Assembly: GCA_902464965.1 (NCBI GenBank)
Contig: CABQLI010000008.1
Coordinates: 1-49,295, forward strand
Length of the DNA: 49,295 bases
DNA from: an uncultured Collinsella sp.
GTDB lineage: Bacteria > Actinomycetota > Coriobacteriia > Coriobacteriales > Coriobacteriaceae
Reading direction: 5' to 3'
Part shown: positions 40,691-49,295 of the stretch, in pieces
How the letters are laid out: each line of letters opens with the position of its first letter
Numbering within the stretch: position 1 is the stretch's first letter
Made by a program: the position numbers and the translations under genes
Notes under the pieces: model-generated
Seen by the model: only the letters and a program-made list of their open reading frames with translations
Databases searched by the model: none
Told to the model about the DNA's origin: nothing

Positions 40691-43688
40691 ATCGCTCGAC
40701 CAGCACGCGATTGAGCCGTCCCTCCACCAAGCGCTCGTATAGACGCCGCGTCTCGGGCTCGGGCATGCCATTGACCTGCTCCCTCAGATGGTGCATATGC
40801 CCGCTGTACAGCTCGACGATATCGCGCCGCCGCCCCGCCGCACTGTAGACGCGCATGGCGCAGCGCACCATATCCTCACGCGCCGTTTCCTGTCGAAGCC
40901 CCGACTCTGCCAGCCAAATCGCCGACTGCAGATCGTTTTCTTCTAGAGCGGCATTTGCTCCCTTAATCATGCAATCGATGTACTTTGACTGCATAATGCG
41001 TCGCATGCGCAAAAAGTAGGTGGGATTACAGCCATTGGGAACATACAGCGGTCCGGCATAAAGCTGCTCAATCTTAAGGCACAGCTCAACTAAATGGGGC
41101 CCGCGCGCACCCGTGCGATTTCCCAAAACCTCGCGGCTTATCTGGTCAAACAGCCGTACATCGGTCTTGACGTAGTCGCCGTTGAGTCCGATGCATTCAT
41201 TTTGGATGAGCACACACGACTTGCCATCCGGCGTCGGCCCCAAAGCCGACCGCAAGCGCGATATCGTCGAGTACAGGTTATTGCGGGCGCTATTGAACTC
41301 GGCATGGGGCCACAGCTCCATGGCCAGCGTCTCACGATCGACGAGTGCATCCATGCCCAGCGCAAGCCGCTCGGCAAGTGTCGCCGCCTTCTTGCGGCGC
41401 CACATTTTGTCCGTGATGGGAAACCCGTCGCGCTCGGCGCGAAACGCACCAAACATGCGAATCTCGATATGGTCGATGGTATCAACGGCTTCAACCTCGC
41501 CGGCCTGGAACAGGCGCTCGCCCTCCCCTTCCAAATCGTCGCGCAGCGAGTACCGCGACAGCTCGCGCACGGGAAGCTTCTTGCGTATCCTGACCGCCGG
41601 CTCGCCCAGACAATGCATGGCAAGGCGCGCAAAGAGCCGATACGATGGCTCTAGAATCCCCGCACGATTCATGGACATCCAGGCCGCAAGATCGCTATCT
41701 CGCCCCGCGCAAGCCAAATGCAGCGCCACCATCCAGGCCTCCGCTCCACCAACCTGCGTCTGGCTTATATCGAGCAACTCCGCTTCCTCGCGCACCGAAA
41801 CCATCGAGGTGTTACGCAGATACGCCGCGCGCTCCAGCAGCAATGCGTTATCGCGCATGTACGCAATCGACTCCTCGGCAAGTTTGAGCACTTGAACCGC
41901 ACGGAACTTTGCATTAACCGGCCGTCCCTCTGCCAGCGACTGCCAGCCTTCTAGCAACAGGCCAAACAGCTGAATCTGGTTGTCGCGCATGCGCACAGCA
42001 AAACGATCGAGCTCGTTGAACGCCGCGTCGTCGGTTACCGGCAGGCCGGAAAGGAGCCGCCGTGCCGCCAACACCATGCGCACCCAGATAGCCATCGCCT
42101 TAAGCCCACGTACGTCGAGCGCCTCCCGCACCACCGTCATCTCGTCGTCGCGCTCGTCGGTTCCCGCAAACGACCCGTCAAAAAGCTCCACCAGCATGCT
42201 ATCGGCCCGTATAACAATCCCCGCGATGTCGAGCTCACAGTCGTAGGCCTTGCTCGTTTTGAGCTGCTGTAGAACGCCGCCGTCATCTCCCCGTTCGGTC
42301 AGGCATCGCTTGACCTCGATATGCGCGGACAGCATGTCGAGTGCGGTGTGGGACGTCTCTATTTCTGGCACGGCCAGGTTCGTAGGAAGCCCAAGCCCGT
42401 TGTCCCCATAGCAAACAGCCGTCAGTGTCTGGGCCGCCCTCCATGAAACAGGGTCTATTTCGCAGGCCGCCCGTTCGCCCCCGCGCTCGATGACCGATGC
42501 CATATAGCGAGCGAGCTTTGTATTGGACACGCTGACCGCCGCCAGATATACGCCGAGCGCCTCGGCAGGCGTTGGCTCTGGAGCCGGATCGTCGGCATCG
42601 ATCGTGCCCAGCGCTGCTCGGCAGATATCGGCCCCGTGCCCCGTCAGAGCCAGATCGACCCCATACTGCCCAGCAAGTTCAAGGACCGCTTCACGGTCCA
42701 AAAAGGCGTCCGCCAGGCCCATCGCCGCATCGCATCTACCCGCCTTAAGCAAAATCCGGGCCGCCCTCGGAACAAGCTCGGGGCGAACCTCGGCCACCAA
42801 CTTGCGCAAGCGCAAGCGTCCGTTATCCTCCGTGCCCAGACACGTAAAACTCCGCTCGGCGGGATCCAAGCCAAAGATCGGGTAGTCGCGTACAAAGTAG
42901 GACTGGTCGACCATCGACAACCTCACCCCACAAGCCTCGAGTTCTGCGATATTGCCCTCGCCCATCAAAACCATGAGACATGCCACGCAAAACAGCGCAT
43001 TATTGTCGAGCGAAGCCAGATCGACAAGTGCCGCGCCATATACGTTGACAATCTCGTTTTCGAGCAGACCGGCTACGTCGCCTTGGCCATACAGACCCGT
43101 CTGCAATGCCGAAACGAGCTCGGGCACGCCCTGCGTGAGCTGATAAAAGTCGAGCGATGTGCTGATCGAAAACGCCGATGCCCACGCCGAATACTCATAG
43201 GCATGCACCTTGAGCATCTGCGCATTGATCTTAACCGAATCGCCCAGCCCATGAATCAGCTGACGATTTGAAGGACGGCAGGAGATAAAGACCCCTATCC
43301 CCATAGCGCGCAGGCCGCGAATCCTGTCGATGAGGTCTTCGGTATCGTGCTGATCGAGGTTTGGCACATTATCAATCGCGATAAGGGAGTGCGGTTTGTC
43401 TTTGAGTTCTTCGGTAACCACCTCGAGCTGCATAAACACCTCGCGCCCAATGGCACGATCGGCCTCGATAATCCGCACGGGGCCTCGCGTCGGGTCGCAT
43501 TTAACCTCATGGGTGTACTGCAGCAGCACCGAGGTCTTCCCAAACCCGTCGGGCGCATAAAGAACCACGATGCCGGCCTTTCGGCCCTTGGCGAGAAGCT
43601 CATTCATCAAGCGTTCGCGTCGCACCATATAGCCACCGCCCAGCGGCATCAGCTCGAGATCGTCCATACTGCCCAAATCGTTTACCAT
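40689..43688 (-). CDS. Large STAND-ATPase regulator with C-terminal BTAD/SARP-type domain
   Basis: A 999-residue cytoplasmic transcriptional regulator. The N-terminal NTPase has Walker A APDGFGKTS (45-53) and a Walker B-like LIAIDN (102-107), as in MalT/LAL-type STAND proteins. The middle (~250-730) is helical-repeat sequence. From about 740 a winged-helix domain starts (IEIRMFGAFRAERDGFPIT, then the WRRKKAATLAERLALG helix and NNLYSTISRLRSALG), followed by a bacterial transcriptional activator domain (BTAD). GAGGAG precedes the start. Such proteins sense a ligand and oligomerise using ATP; target genes usually lie nearby, but here none is obvious. It converges on yhbY with overlapping terminator sequence. 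Confidence 0.9.
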   Translation of the reverse strand: MVNDLGSMDDLELMPLGGGYMVRRERLMNELLAKGRKAGIVVLYAPDGFGKTSVLLQYTHEVKCDPTRGPVRIIEADRAIGREVFMQLEVVTEELKDKPHSLIAIDNVPNLDQHDTEDLIDRIRGLRAMGIGVFISCRPSNRQLIHGLGDSVKINAQMLKVHAYEYSAWASAFSISTSLDFYQLTQGVPELVSALQTGLYGQGDVAGLLENEIVNVYGAALVDLASLDNNALFCVACLMVLMGEGNIAELEACGVRLSMVDQSYFVRDYPIFGLDPAERSFTCLGTEDNGRLRLRKLVAEVRPELVPRAARILLKAGRCDAAMGLADAFLDREAVLELAGQYGVDLALTGHGADICRAALGTIDADDPAPEPTPAEALGVYLAAVSVSNTKLARYMASVIERGGERAACEIDPVSWRAAQTLTAVCYGDNGLGLPTNLAVPEIETSHTALDMLSAHIEVKRCLTERGDDGGVLQQLKTSKAYDCELDIAGIVIRADSMLVELFDGSFAGTDERDDEMTVVREALDVRGLKAMAIWVRMVLAARRLLSGLPVTDDAAFNELDRFAVRMRDNQIQLFGLLLEGWQSLAEGRPVNAKFRAVQVLKLAEESIAYMRDNALLLERAAYLRNTSMVSVREEAELLDISQTQVGGAEAWMVALHLACAGRDSDLAAWMSMNRAGILEPSYRLFARLAMHCLGEPAVRIRKKLPVRELSRYSLRDDLEGEGERLFQAGEVEAVDTIDHIEIRMFGAFRAERDGFPITDKMWRRKKAATLAERLALGMDALVDRETLAMELWPHAEFNSARNNLYSTISRLRSALGPTPDGKSCVLIQNECIGLNGDYVKTDVRLFDQISREVLGNRTGARGPHLVELCLKIEQLYAGPLYVPNGCNPTYFLRMRRIMQSKYIDCMIKGANAALEENDLQSAIWLAESGLRQETAREDMVRCAMRVYSAAGRRRDIVELYSGHMHHLREQVNGMPEPETRRLYERLVEGRLNRVLVER

Positions 43689-44136
43689 GCCCGCTCCTCA
43701 ACTCGACCGTATGGACACTGTAACCGCAAGACCATACAAGCCGCGCTATGAATAGAGCGACCTTGTGTTCTAGATTGTCTTTTGGTACGCAAGCGGCAAG
43801 TTTTTGTACAGCGAGGGCCGATTGTTATTAATCCCCCGACTAATCGGTCTTTAAGCAGGTAAATGAGCTTGTCAGCTTGTCCCATCTAAGCGGCAGTGTA
43901 ACGCAAATGAACAAGGTTCAGCTATGTCATTCAACTCGCCTAGCACCCGCTACCGTCTACGACCTTTTAGTGGCATTTTTGCATAGAATCTGGTATGGAA
44001 TGAATCAAACTGTTGGGCATCCGGCATTCGTCAAGCTTGCGGCAAGATTTTGGTCAAGTGGGCGGAAAGGGATAGCAAAAAGGCCCCCGCAAAGCGGAGG
44101 CCTTAGGCAAGGCTATGTCGAGGTGCAGGATTCGCG
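43689..44136. other. 448-bp intergenic region between nagB and the large regulator
   Basis: No gene is supported; the only clear feature is the nagB terminator at its left end on the - strand (44076-44104). A small stem CCGATT ... AATCGG lies around 43829-43852. Confidence 0.6.
44076..44104 (-). terminator. Terminator of nagB
   Basis: On the - strand AAGGCCTCCGC / GCGGGGGCCTT (one wobble pair) with a TTT loop, then a TTTTT tract. Confidence 0.9.
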
Positions 44137-44865
44137 CTACTCGCAGAGCGAAAGGGCGGCCTCGTCGGCAACGACAACGCAGTTGGTGTGCAGCTGCAGG
44201 ATCGAAGCCGGGCACGCGGGCGTAACCGGACCATAGCACATGTCATGCACGGCCTGAGCCTTGGCCTCGCCGTTGGCGACGACCAGGATCATGCGGGCAT
44301 ACATGATGGTCTGGGTGCCCATGGTGTAGGCCTGACGGGGAACGTCGTCGATGCTGTCGAACAGGCGGCTGTTGGCCTGAATGGTGCTCTCGGTGAGGTC
44401 GACGCAGTGCGTGCCCTTGGAGAAGTGGTCATCGGGCTCGTTGAAGCCGATGTGGCCGTTGTTGCCAATGCCGAGCAGCTGCAGATCCGGGTAACCGGCG
44501 GCGGCGACGATCTTGTCGTACTCAGAGCAGGCAGCGGCGGCGTCGGGGTTGGAACCGTCGGGCACATGCGTGTTGTTCAGGTCAATGTTGATGTGATCGA
44601 AGAAGTTCTCACGCATGAAGTAGTGATAGCTCTGGGGATCGTCGTGCGAAAGGCCGCGATACTCGTCCAGGTTGTAGGTGCTGACCTCGGCAAAGTCGAC
44701 GTCGCCCTTCTCGTACCAAGCAGCGAGCTGCTTGTAGGCACCGATCGGGGTGGAGCCGGTGGCAAGACCCAACACACAGTCGGGCTTGAGGATAACCTGC
44801 GCCGAGATAATATTGGCGGCCTTGCGGCTCATATCTTCGTAGTCTTTAGCTTTAATGATCTTCAT
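44137..44865 (-). CDS. nagB: Glucosamine-6-phosphate deaminase
   Basis: A 242-residue enzyme converting glucosamine 6-phosphate to fructose 6-phosphate and ammonia, feeding amino sugars into glycolysis. ATGSTPIGAYK (35-45) binds phosphate, D67-E68 lie in TYNLDEYRG, and GIGNNGHIGFNEP (133-145) contains N136, H138 and E143, matching the catalytic region of shorter Bacillus-type enzymes where asparagine replaces the aspartate of E. coli NagB. AAAGGA precedes the start at MKIIKAKDYED; the frame continues 351 bases upstream without any NagB similarity. It stands alone with its own terminator, between a EIIA gene and the large regulator. GlmM nearby runs amino-sugar metabolism in the opposite, biosynthetic direction. 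Confidence 0.95.
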   Translation of the reverse strand: MKIIKAKDYEDMSRKAANIISAQVILKPDCVLGLATGSTPIGAYKQLAAWYEKGDVDFAEVSTYNLDEYRGLSHDDPQSYHYFMRENFFDHINIDLNNTHVPDGSNPDAAAACSEYDKIVAAAGYPDLQLLGIGNNGHIGFNEPDDHFSKGTHCVDLTESTIQANSRLFDSIDDVPRQAYTMGTQTIMYARMILVVANGEAKAQAVHDMCYGPVTPACPASILQLHTNCVVVADEAALSLCE

Positions 44866-45062
44866 TACGCGTCCTTTCTCGTACAAGAGAGGCAAGGCTC
44901 CCTTACAAGCACTTGCCCGCGGCCCGCGTCGGCCGCAACCAACGTGTGCGGCCACCAGGGCGAGGTCGCGTAATGTATGTGTCTCGTGTCTAACCGCGTC
45001 GAGGCCCCTGCCCGTCCACGGTGACCCAAAGCCTTTTTGCTTCGGACAAATCCCATCTTGCC

Positions 45063-45096
45063 ACGGAGGGCGTCCTCTTTCAAGGGCGCCCTCCGT
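45063..45096. other. 10-bp-stem hairpin after the EIIA gene
   Basis: ACGGAGGGCG pairs with CGCCCTCCGT across 14 bases, 41 bases past the EIIA stop on the - strand. There is no U-tract, so termination is uncertain. The rest of the nagB-EIIA spacer (271 bp) shows no gene. Confidence 0.55.
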
Positions 45097-45136
45097 AAAC
45101 GTGTTTGAATTGTAGGCTAATGGCCACGTGCACTTG

Positions 45137-45634
45137 CTAGCGCTCGCGAGCAACGATGAGCTGGTCCATCTCTTCGACATGCACGCCAACGGAGCCCTTG
45201 ATACTCGAGAACTCAACGGAGTTGCACACCAAGATGGGAACCGTCACATCGTAGCCCTCGGCAGCAATTGCCTCGCGATCGAACTCAATGAGTACATCGC
45301 CCTTATGGACGATGTCACCCACTTGCGCATGTACGGTAAAGTGCTTGCCCTCGAGCTGAACAGTGTCCAAACCAACGTGGATGAGCACGTCCAAGCCATC
45401 GACCGTGTTAAGCGCAACAGCGTGTCCCGTGGGAAAAATGGCCTCGACCTTGGCATCAGCCGGTGCAATCACACGCGTTCCGGTGGGCCGAATCGCCACG
45501 CCCTGGCCCAAAAGGCCGGTGGCAAACGTCTGGTCGTTTACCTCGGAAAGCGGAATGACATCGCCCGAGATGGGAGCATCCAGCGTAAGGACTCGACCAC
45601 GCATACCAAAAGACCTTAGGACTTTAGTGAACAT
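45137..45634 (-). CDS. PTS glucose-type EIIA protein
   Basis: A 165-residue free-standing EIIA of the glucose family (Crr-like). The phosphorylated histidine is H86 in LIHVGLDT, with partner H71 in FPTGHAV. Typical segments include PISGDVIPLSEV and VALNTVDGLDVLIH. It takes phosphate from HPr and passes it to an EIIB domain; the EIICB encoded at 16589 lacks its own EIIA and could be a partner (inference). The start at MFTKVLRSFGMRG follows GAGGGGG; an ATG 21 bases upstream has no ribosome site. In Gram-positive bacteria free EIIA-Glc can also have regulatory roles. Confidence 0.92.
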   Translation of the reverse strand: MFTKVLRSFGMRGRVLTLDAPISGDVIPLSEVNDQTFATGLLGQGVAIRPTGTRVIAPADAKVEAIFPTGHAVALNTVDGLDVLIHVGLDTVQLEGKHFTVHAQVGDIVHKGDVLIEFDREAIAAEGYDVTVPILVCNSVEFSSIKGSVGVHVEEMDQLIVARER

Positions 45635-45705
45635 GCTCCCCCTCGGACATACCAATCAATCAAAATAACCTTAACAGTTTACCACTTGGCAACGGTTTTT
45701 GACCA

Positions 45706-47043
45706 TTAGGGAAGTTCGCGCTTGACAACCTCGACGATGTCGTCGACAACGCGCTGGGTCAGCTCGTGCGTCTCGGCCTCGGCCATCACGCGGACCAGCG
45801 GCTCGGTACCGCTCGGGCGCACCAGAATGCGGCCGCGGCCGTCAAGCTCCTTCTCGGCAGCAGCGACGGCGTCCCAAATGGGCTGGCAATCGTCCAGACC
45901 GGCCTTGTTGTCGGAATGCACGTTGACGAGTACCTGCGGGTACTTCTTCATGATGCCGGCAAGATCGGTGAGGGTACGACCAGTGCGCTTGAGCACGGCC
46001 AGCAGCTGCAGAGCCGTCACCAGGCCATCACCGGTGGTGTTGTGCTCCAGGAAGATGATGTGGCCGGACTGTTCGCCGCCGATGACGGCGCCGTCCGCGA
46101 GCATGCGCTCCAGAACGTAGCGGTCGCCCACGGCGGTCTGGACCATCTCGAAGCCCTGCTCCTTCATAGCGATGGAGAAGCCCAGGTTGCACATAACGGT
46201 CGAGACGATCTCGGAGTTGGCGAGCTTGCCGCGAGCGGCGAGGTCAGAACCGCAGATAGCCAGGATGTAGTCACCGTCGATCTCATTGCCCTCGCTGTCC
46301 ACGAACAGCACGCGATCGGCGTCGCCGTCGTGGGCCAAGCCGATATCGGCGTGGGTGCGCAGCACGAGCTCGCGCAGGGGCTCAAGGTGCGTAGAGCCGC
46401 ACTCGACGTTGATGTCGGTGCCGCAATAATCGGTGTTGATGGCGTGGACCGTGGCGCCCAGGCGCTGCAGCGCGGCGGGCGTGGTCTGGCAGGAAGCACC
46501 GTGACCGCAGTCGACGGCAACGACCAGGCCATCGAGCCTCAGGCCATCAAGCGTATCGATGGCATGATCGACATATGCCTTGCGGGCATCCTTCATCTTG
46601 ATGATGTGGCCCACGCCGGCACCGGTCGGCAGCGTGTCGGCAGCCATGGCTTCCTCGGACATGACCCAGGCGCTGACCTCTTCCTCGACAGCATCGGGAA
46701 GCTTCATGCCCTTGCGGCTAAAGAACTTGATGCCGTTGAACTCCGGCGGATTATGCGAAGCAGAGATGACGATGCCGCCGTCGAGCTCGTTTTGAACGGT
46801 GAGCAGGGCCACGGCCGGCGTGGGGATGACGCCGCAGCAATGCGGGCGGCCGCCCTCGGCCATAATGCCGGCGGTCAGAGCGCTCTCGAGCATGGTGCCC
46901 GAAAGGCGCGTGTCACGGCCGATGCAGATGTCCGGACCAAGAAACTTGGTCGCCGCGCGACCCAGGCGAAACGCGAGGTCGCACGAAAGATCGGCGTTGG
47001 CGACGCCACGGACGCCATCGGTACCGAAGATGTTCTGGGGCAT
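45706..47043 (-). CDS. glmM: Phosphoglucosamine mutase
   Basis: A 445-residue enzyme of the alpha-D-phosphohexomutase family that converts glucosamine 6-phosphate to glucosamine 1-phosphate for UDP-GlcNAc and peptidoglycan. FGTDGVRG begins the protein, the phosphorylated serine is S96 in ISASHNP, the metal loop is DGDADR, and the phosphate-binding C-terminal motif is RPSGTEPLVRV. AAGGAG precedes the start. It lies after the rplM-rpsI operon and is separated from it by a terminator. Confidence 0.96.
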   Translation of the reverse strand: MPQNIFGTDGVRGVANADLSCDLAFRLGRAATKFLGPDICIGRDTRLSGTMLESALTAGIMAEGGRPHCCGVIPTPAVALLTVQNELDGGIVISASHNPPEFNGIKFFSRKGMKLPDAVEEEVSAWVMSEEAMAADTLPTGAGVGHIIKMKDARKAYVDHAIDTLDGLRLDGLVVAVDCGHGASCQTTPAALQRLGATVHAINTDYCGTDINVECGSTHLEPLRELVLRTHADIGLAHDGDADRVLFVDSEGNEIDGDYILAICGSDLAARGKLANSEIVSTVMCNLGFSIAMKEQGFEMVQTAVGDRYVLERMLADGAVIGGEQSGHIIFLEHNTTGDGLVTALQLLAVLKRTGRTLTDLAGIMKKYPQVLVNVHSDNKAGLDDCQPIWDAVAAAEKELDGRGRILVRPSGTEPLVRVMAEAETHELTQRVVDDIVEVVKRELP

Positions 47044-47090
47044 AGGATTGCTCCTTCCCTAGCAGGCGATATGCAACCGCCTACCCTAGT

Positions 47091-47137
47091 CGAAAAAGAA
47101 AAGCGGGACCCACCGAGCAGTCGGTAGGCCCCGCTTG
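47091..47137 (-). terminator. Terminator of the rplM-rpsI operon
   Basis: On the - strand an AGCGGGGCCTACCGA / TCGGTGGGTCCCGCT hairpin with minor wobble pairs is followed by TTTTCTTTTT. Confidence 0.92.
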
Positions 47138-47166
47138 TACATTGTATCTCGTAAGGAGATAAAACC

Positions 47167-47562
<396 letters not shown>

Positions 47563-47564
47563 CT

Positions 47565-48008
47565 TTAAGCCTCCAGCTCAATCTTCGTGGGGTTCTGGGC
47601 AGCATGCGGATGCTCGGCACCAGCGTAGACCTTAAGCTTGGTCATCTGGGCACGGCCGAGGGTGGTCTTGGGCAGCATGCCGCGAACGGCGCGCTCGATG
47701 ACCTTCTCCGGGTGCTTCTCCATAGCCTGGCGGAAGCTCTCAGCCTTGAGGCCGCCGTTGTAGCCGCTGTGGCGATAATAGGTCTTCGTGTCGGCCTTGT
47801 TACCGGTAAGCTGGACCTTATCGGCGTTGATGACGACAACGAAGTCGCCGCAGTCGCTGTTGGGCGTGAACTGGGGCTTGTTCTTACCGCGCAGGATCAT
47901 TGCGATCTGGGTGGCAAGACGGCCCAGGACAGCACCATCGGCGTCGACGAGAACCCAGTTGCGCTGGACCTCGCCCTGCTTGGCGTAGTGAGTCGATTTC
48001 GAAATCAC
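47565..48008 (-). CDS. rplM: 50S ribosomal protein L13
   Basis: A 147-residue large-subunit protein with the conserved NWVLVDADGAVLGRLAT, YYRHSGYNGG and AVRGMLPKTTLGR segments. The start is a GTG (protein begins MISKSTHYAKQGE) preceded by GGAGGAG. It heads the rplM-rpsI operon. In several bacteria L13 binds its own mRNA leader to repress the operon; the ~60-base leader here can form a small stem (CAGAG ... CTCTG extended by GTTAC/GTAAC). Confidence 0.98.
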   Translation of the reverse strand: MISKSTHYAKQGEVQRNWVLVDADGAVLGRLATQIAMILRGKNKPQFTPNSDCGDFVVVINADKVQLTGNKADTKTYYRHSGYNGGLKAESFRQAMEKHPEKVIERAVRGMLPKTTLGRAQMTKLKVYAGAEHPHAAQNPTKIELEA

Positions 48009-48074
48009 TTAGACTCCTCCATGTACAGTACGTGTTGTTACAGAGATTCACGGGGCTCTGCAAGTAACCCGTCC

Positions 48075-48102
48075 ATATTACCCCGCTCGCCGTACGAGTC
48101 AA
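48075..48102 (-). promoter_or_regulatory. Promoter of the rplM-rpsI operon
   Basis: On the - strand TTGACT (48102-48097), a 16-base spacer and TAATAT (48080-48075), giving a leader of about 60 bases before the L13 GTG. Confidence 0.7.
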
Positions 48103-48203
48103 CAGGTATTTTGGCTCCGACCAGAGTTTCTGCACATGTCATCCACGAGCCGTGATTTTTCCAGCTCTTTAGCTGTTGTCATTTTTTTGAGGGTTCGCCG
48201 TCG

Positions 48204-49082
48204 TTAGCGCTCAACGAACTCTTGGATTTCCGCGAGCAGGCGCTTTGCCTCCTGACGGCCCTGGATATACAGGTCCAAAAGCTTTGCCGAATCGTGCTCG
48301 ACATGGCCGACCTCGACCGGCTTTTGCGGAGCAACGACCAACGCGCGGCCCTCGCGCTCATACTTCCACAGGTGCATGCGCTGGATGTTGTAGCGGTCGT
48401 GGCGCGTCTCGATAGCCTCGAGCAGGTAGGGGTAGTCGGCATAACGCGCACGCGCGGCCGGCAAAAACTCGTAGGGCTTTTTCTCATACGAACGGTCCTG
48501 CGTGACGATGACGACCGCACGGTCGAAGCCCGCCTCCTCGAGCACATGCTCGATGGGGACCGAATCGGCAACGCCACCGTCGACGTATTTGTGCCCGTCA
48601 ATCTCGACCGGAGGCGTCACCAGCGGCAACGAAGTCGAGGCGCGCACGGCGTCGAGATCGAGCACGGCGCTTTTGACCGGCAGGTACGTGGCGGTTCCAA
48701 AGAGCATGTCCGTCGCGACGGCGTACATCTCGATGGGACTCGCGTCGAACGTCTCGTTGTCAAAGGGATCTAGGCGGTCCTGGACATCGTTGAAGATAAA
48801 GTCGTAACCCACAATGGAGCCCGTGGACGCAAACGATGCGGCGCCCATGAAGCGACTGTCGTTGCAGAAAGCCAGGTTGATGCGGTTGGCACGGCCGATC
48901 TGGTGCGACTTGTAGTTCACGCCGTTGAGGGCGCCGGCCGATACACCGTAGACAGCCGGAATCTCGACGCCGGCCTCCATGAGAACGTCGAGCACGCCCG
49001 CGGTAAACTGCCCGCGGAAGCTGCCGCCCTCCAAAACGAGCGCGACCTTGCCAGCGTTCTTTGCCTTATCTTCTGCAGTCAT
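48204..49082 (-). CDS. Patatin-like phospholipase family protein
   Basis: A 292-residue serine hydrolase of the patatin family. The nucleophile is S48 in the elbow GVSAG, with dyad partner D168 in DGG. The oxyanion motif is EGGSFRG (18-24), a variant of the usual GGGxRG. No signal peptide is visible, so the enzyme is probably cytoplasmic, acting on lipids or acyl esters; related proteins in this clade (YchK-like) have unknown substrates. AGGAGG precedes the start. The message extends towards rplM but the rplM promoter lies between them. Confidence 0.92.
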   Translation of the reverse strand: MTAEDKAKNAGKVALVLEGGSFRGQFTAGVLDVLMEAGVEIPAVYGVSAGALNGVNYKSHQIGRANRINLAFCNDSRFMGAASFASTGSIVGYDFIFNDVQDRLDPFDNETFDASPIEMYAVATDMLFGTATYLPVKSAVLDLDAVRASTSLPLVTPPVEIDGHKYVDGGVADSVPIEHVLEEAGFDRAVVIVTQDRSYEKKPYEFLPAARARYADYPYLLEAIETRHDRYNIQRMHLWKYEREGRALVVAPQKPVEVGHVEHDSAKLLDLYIQGRQEAKRLLAEIQEFVER

Positions 49083-49295
49083 ATTGACCTCCTGCGATTG
49101 CGTTTTGGCTTTCTTCTACCCAGTTTTGGGATGGCGAGCGCATGGGTTTTGGAGCAGAGTTCGATCCTCCGCGGTACGGGGGGGGTTCGTTGATGCGGCG
49201 CATGGCCGGCTGAGATTCGATAACATCGCATCTATATCTGGCTGGGGCTTTGCGCGGAGAATCCGCGTATTTGCTTCGCAAATCCGCACCGGCTT
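49083..49295. other. Window end upstream of the patatin-like gene
   Basis: No gene is supported. Two small hairpins (CGCGGA ... TCCGCG and ATTTGC ... GCAAAT) lie at about 49254-49284, and a run of eight G at 49179-49186. Confidence 0.5.

Noticed and set aside
49066..49281. - strand frame upstream of the patatin-like gene
   Set aside because: Arginine/proline/serine-rich without similarity or ribosome site; it overlaps the real gene's leader.

Overview
The window looks like chromosomal DNA from a gut actinobacterium of the class Coriobacteriia, most likely Collinsella. This is inferred from the GC-rich coding sequence, a type III glutamine synthetase, a MurT/GatD cell-wall pathway, a very large BTAD-type regulator, PTS/6-phospho-alpha-glucosidase sugar use and a fermentative set of alcohol dehydrogenases. 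No 16S rRNA is present, so the genus is not proven.

Region 1 (1-9594) is accessory DNA. The 3' part of a type III modification methylase is followed by a complete type III restriction subunit, a DUF4238 protein and a GmrSD-like DUF262/DUF1524 protein, all on the + strand. Facing them is a mobility module: a small ribbon-helix-helix protein, a tyrosine integrase and an excisionase-like protein, with a divergent XRE repressor over a promoter studded with paired GTAC sites. Between the repressor and the 3' end of guaA lies a 620-bp gene-free stretch with ten TTACTC/CTACTC motifs in both orientations, the last one covering the guaA stop codon. The simplest reading is a defence island carried by an integrative element inserted at the guaA 3' end.

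Region 2 (9595-25000) is mostly chromosomal metabolism: guaA, a divergent asparaginase, a small XRE regulator divergent from an unknown protein over a perfect palindrome, ychF with a DUF1648 membrane protein, and an alpha-glucoside locus. In that locus the PTS EIICB and GH4 6-phospho-alpha-glucosidase genes lie opposite a zinc alcohol dehydrogenase and a GntR/UTRA regulator, with three candidate GntR operators between them. A polyferredoxin-like protein, an internally deleted glycerol dehydrogenase, an intact glycerol dehydrogenase and an iron alcohol dehydrogenase follow, consistent with fermentative redox balancing.

Region 3 (25000-32900) holds a two-gene operon of unrecognised helical-repeat proteins, a 14-base poly-C tract, a single-chain MurT-GatD fusion for lipid II amidation, tRNA-Glu(UUC) with a diverged tandem copy of its 3' end, a 221-bp element with 35-bp inverted ends, and glnN.

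Region 4 (33200-40700) is one-carbon metabolism: metF, a separate MetH-activation-domain protein and a MetH lacking that domain, then a DUF711/UPF0210 protein, a 134-nt perfect-ended inverted repeat, a SAM methyltransferase and a YhbY RNA-binding protein.

Region 5 (40700-49295) is on the - strand: a 999-residue STAND/BTAD regulator, nagB, a glucose-type EIIA, glmM, the rplM-rpsI operon and a patatin-like hydrolase. NagB and GlmM handle amino sugars and cell-wall precursors. The least explained features are the intergenic inverted-repeat elements, the TTACTC array, the 1-100 junction in mod and the poly-C tract before murT-gatD.
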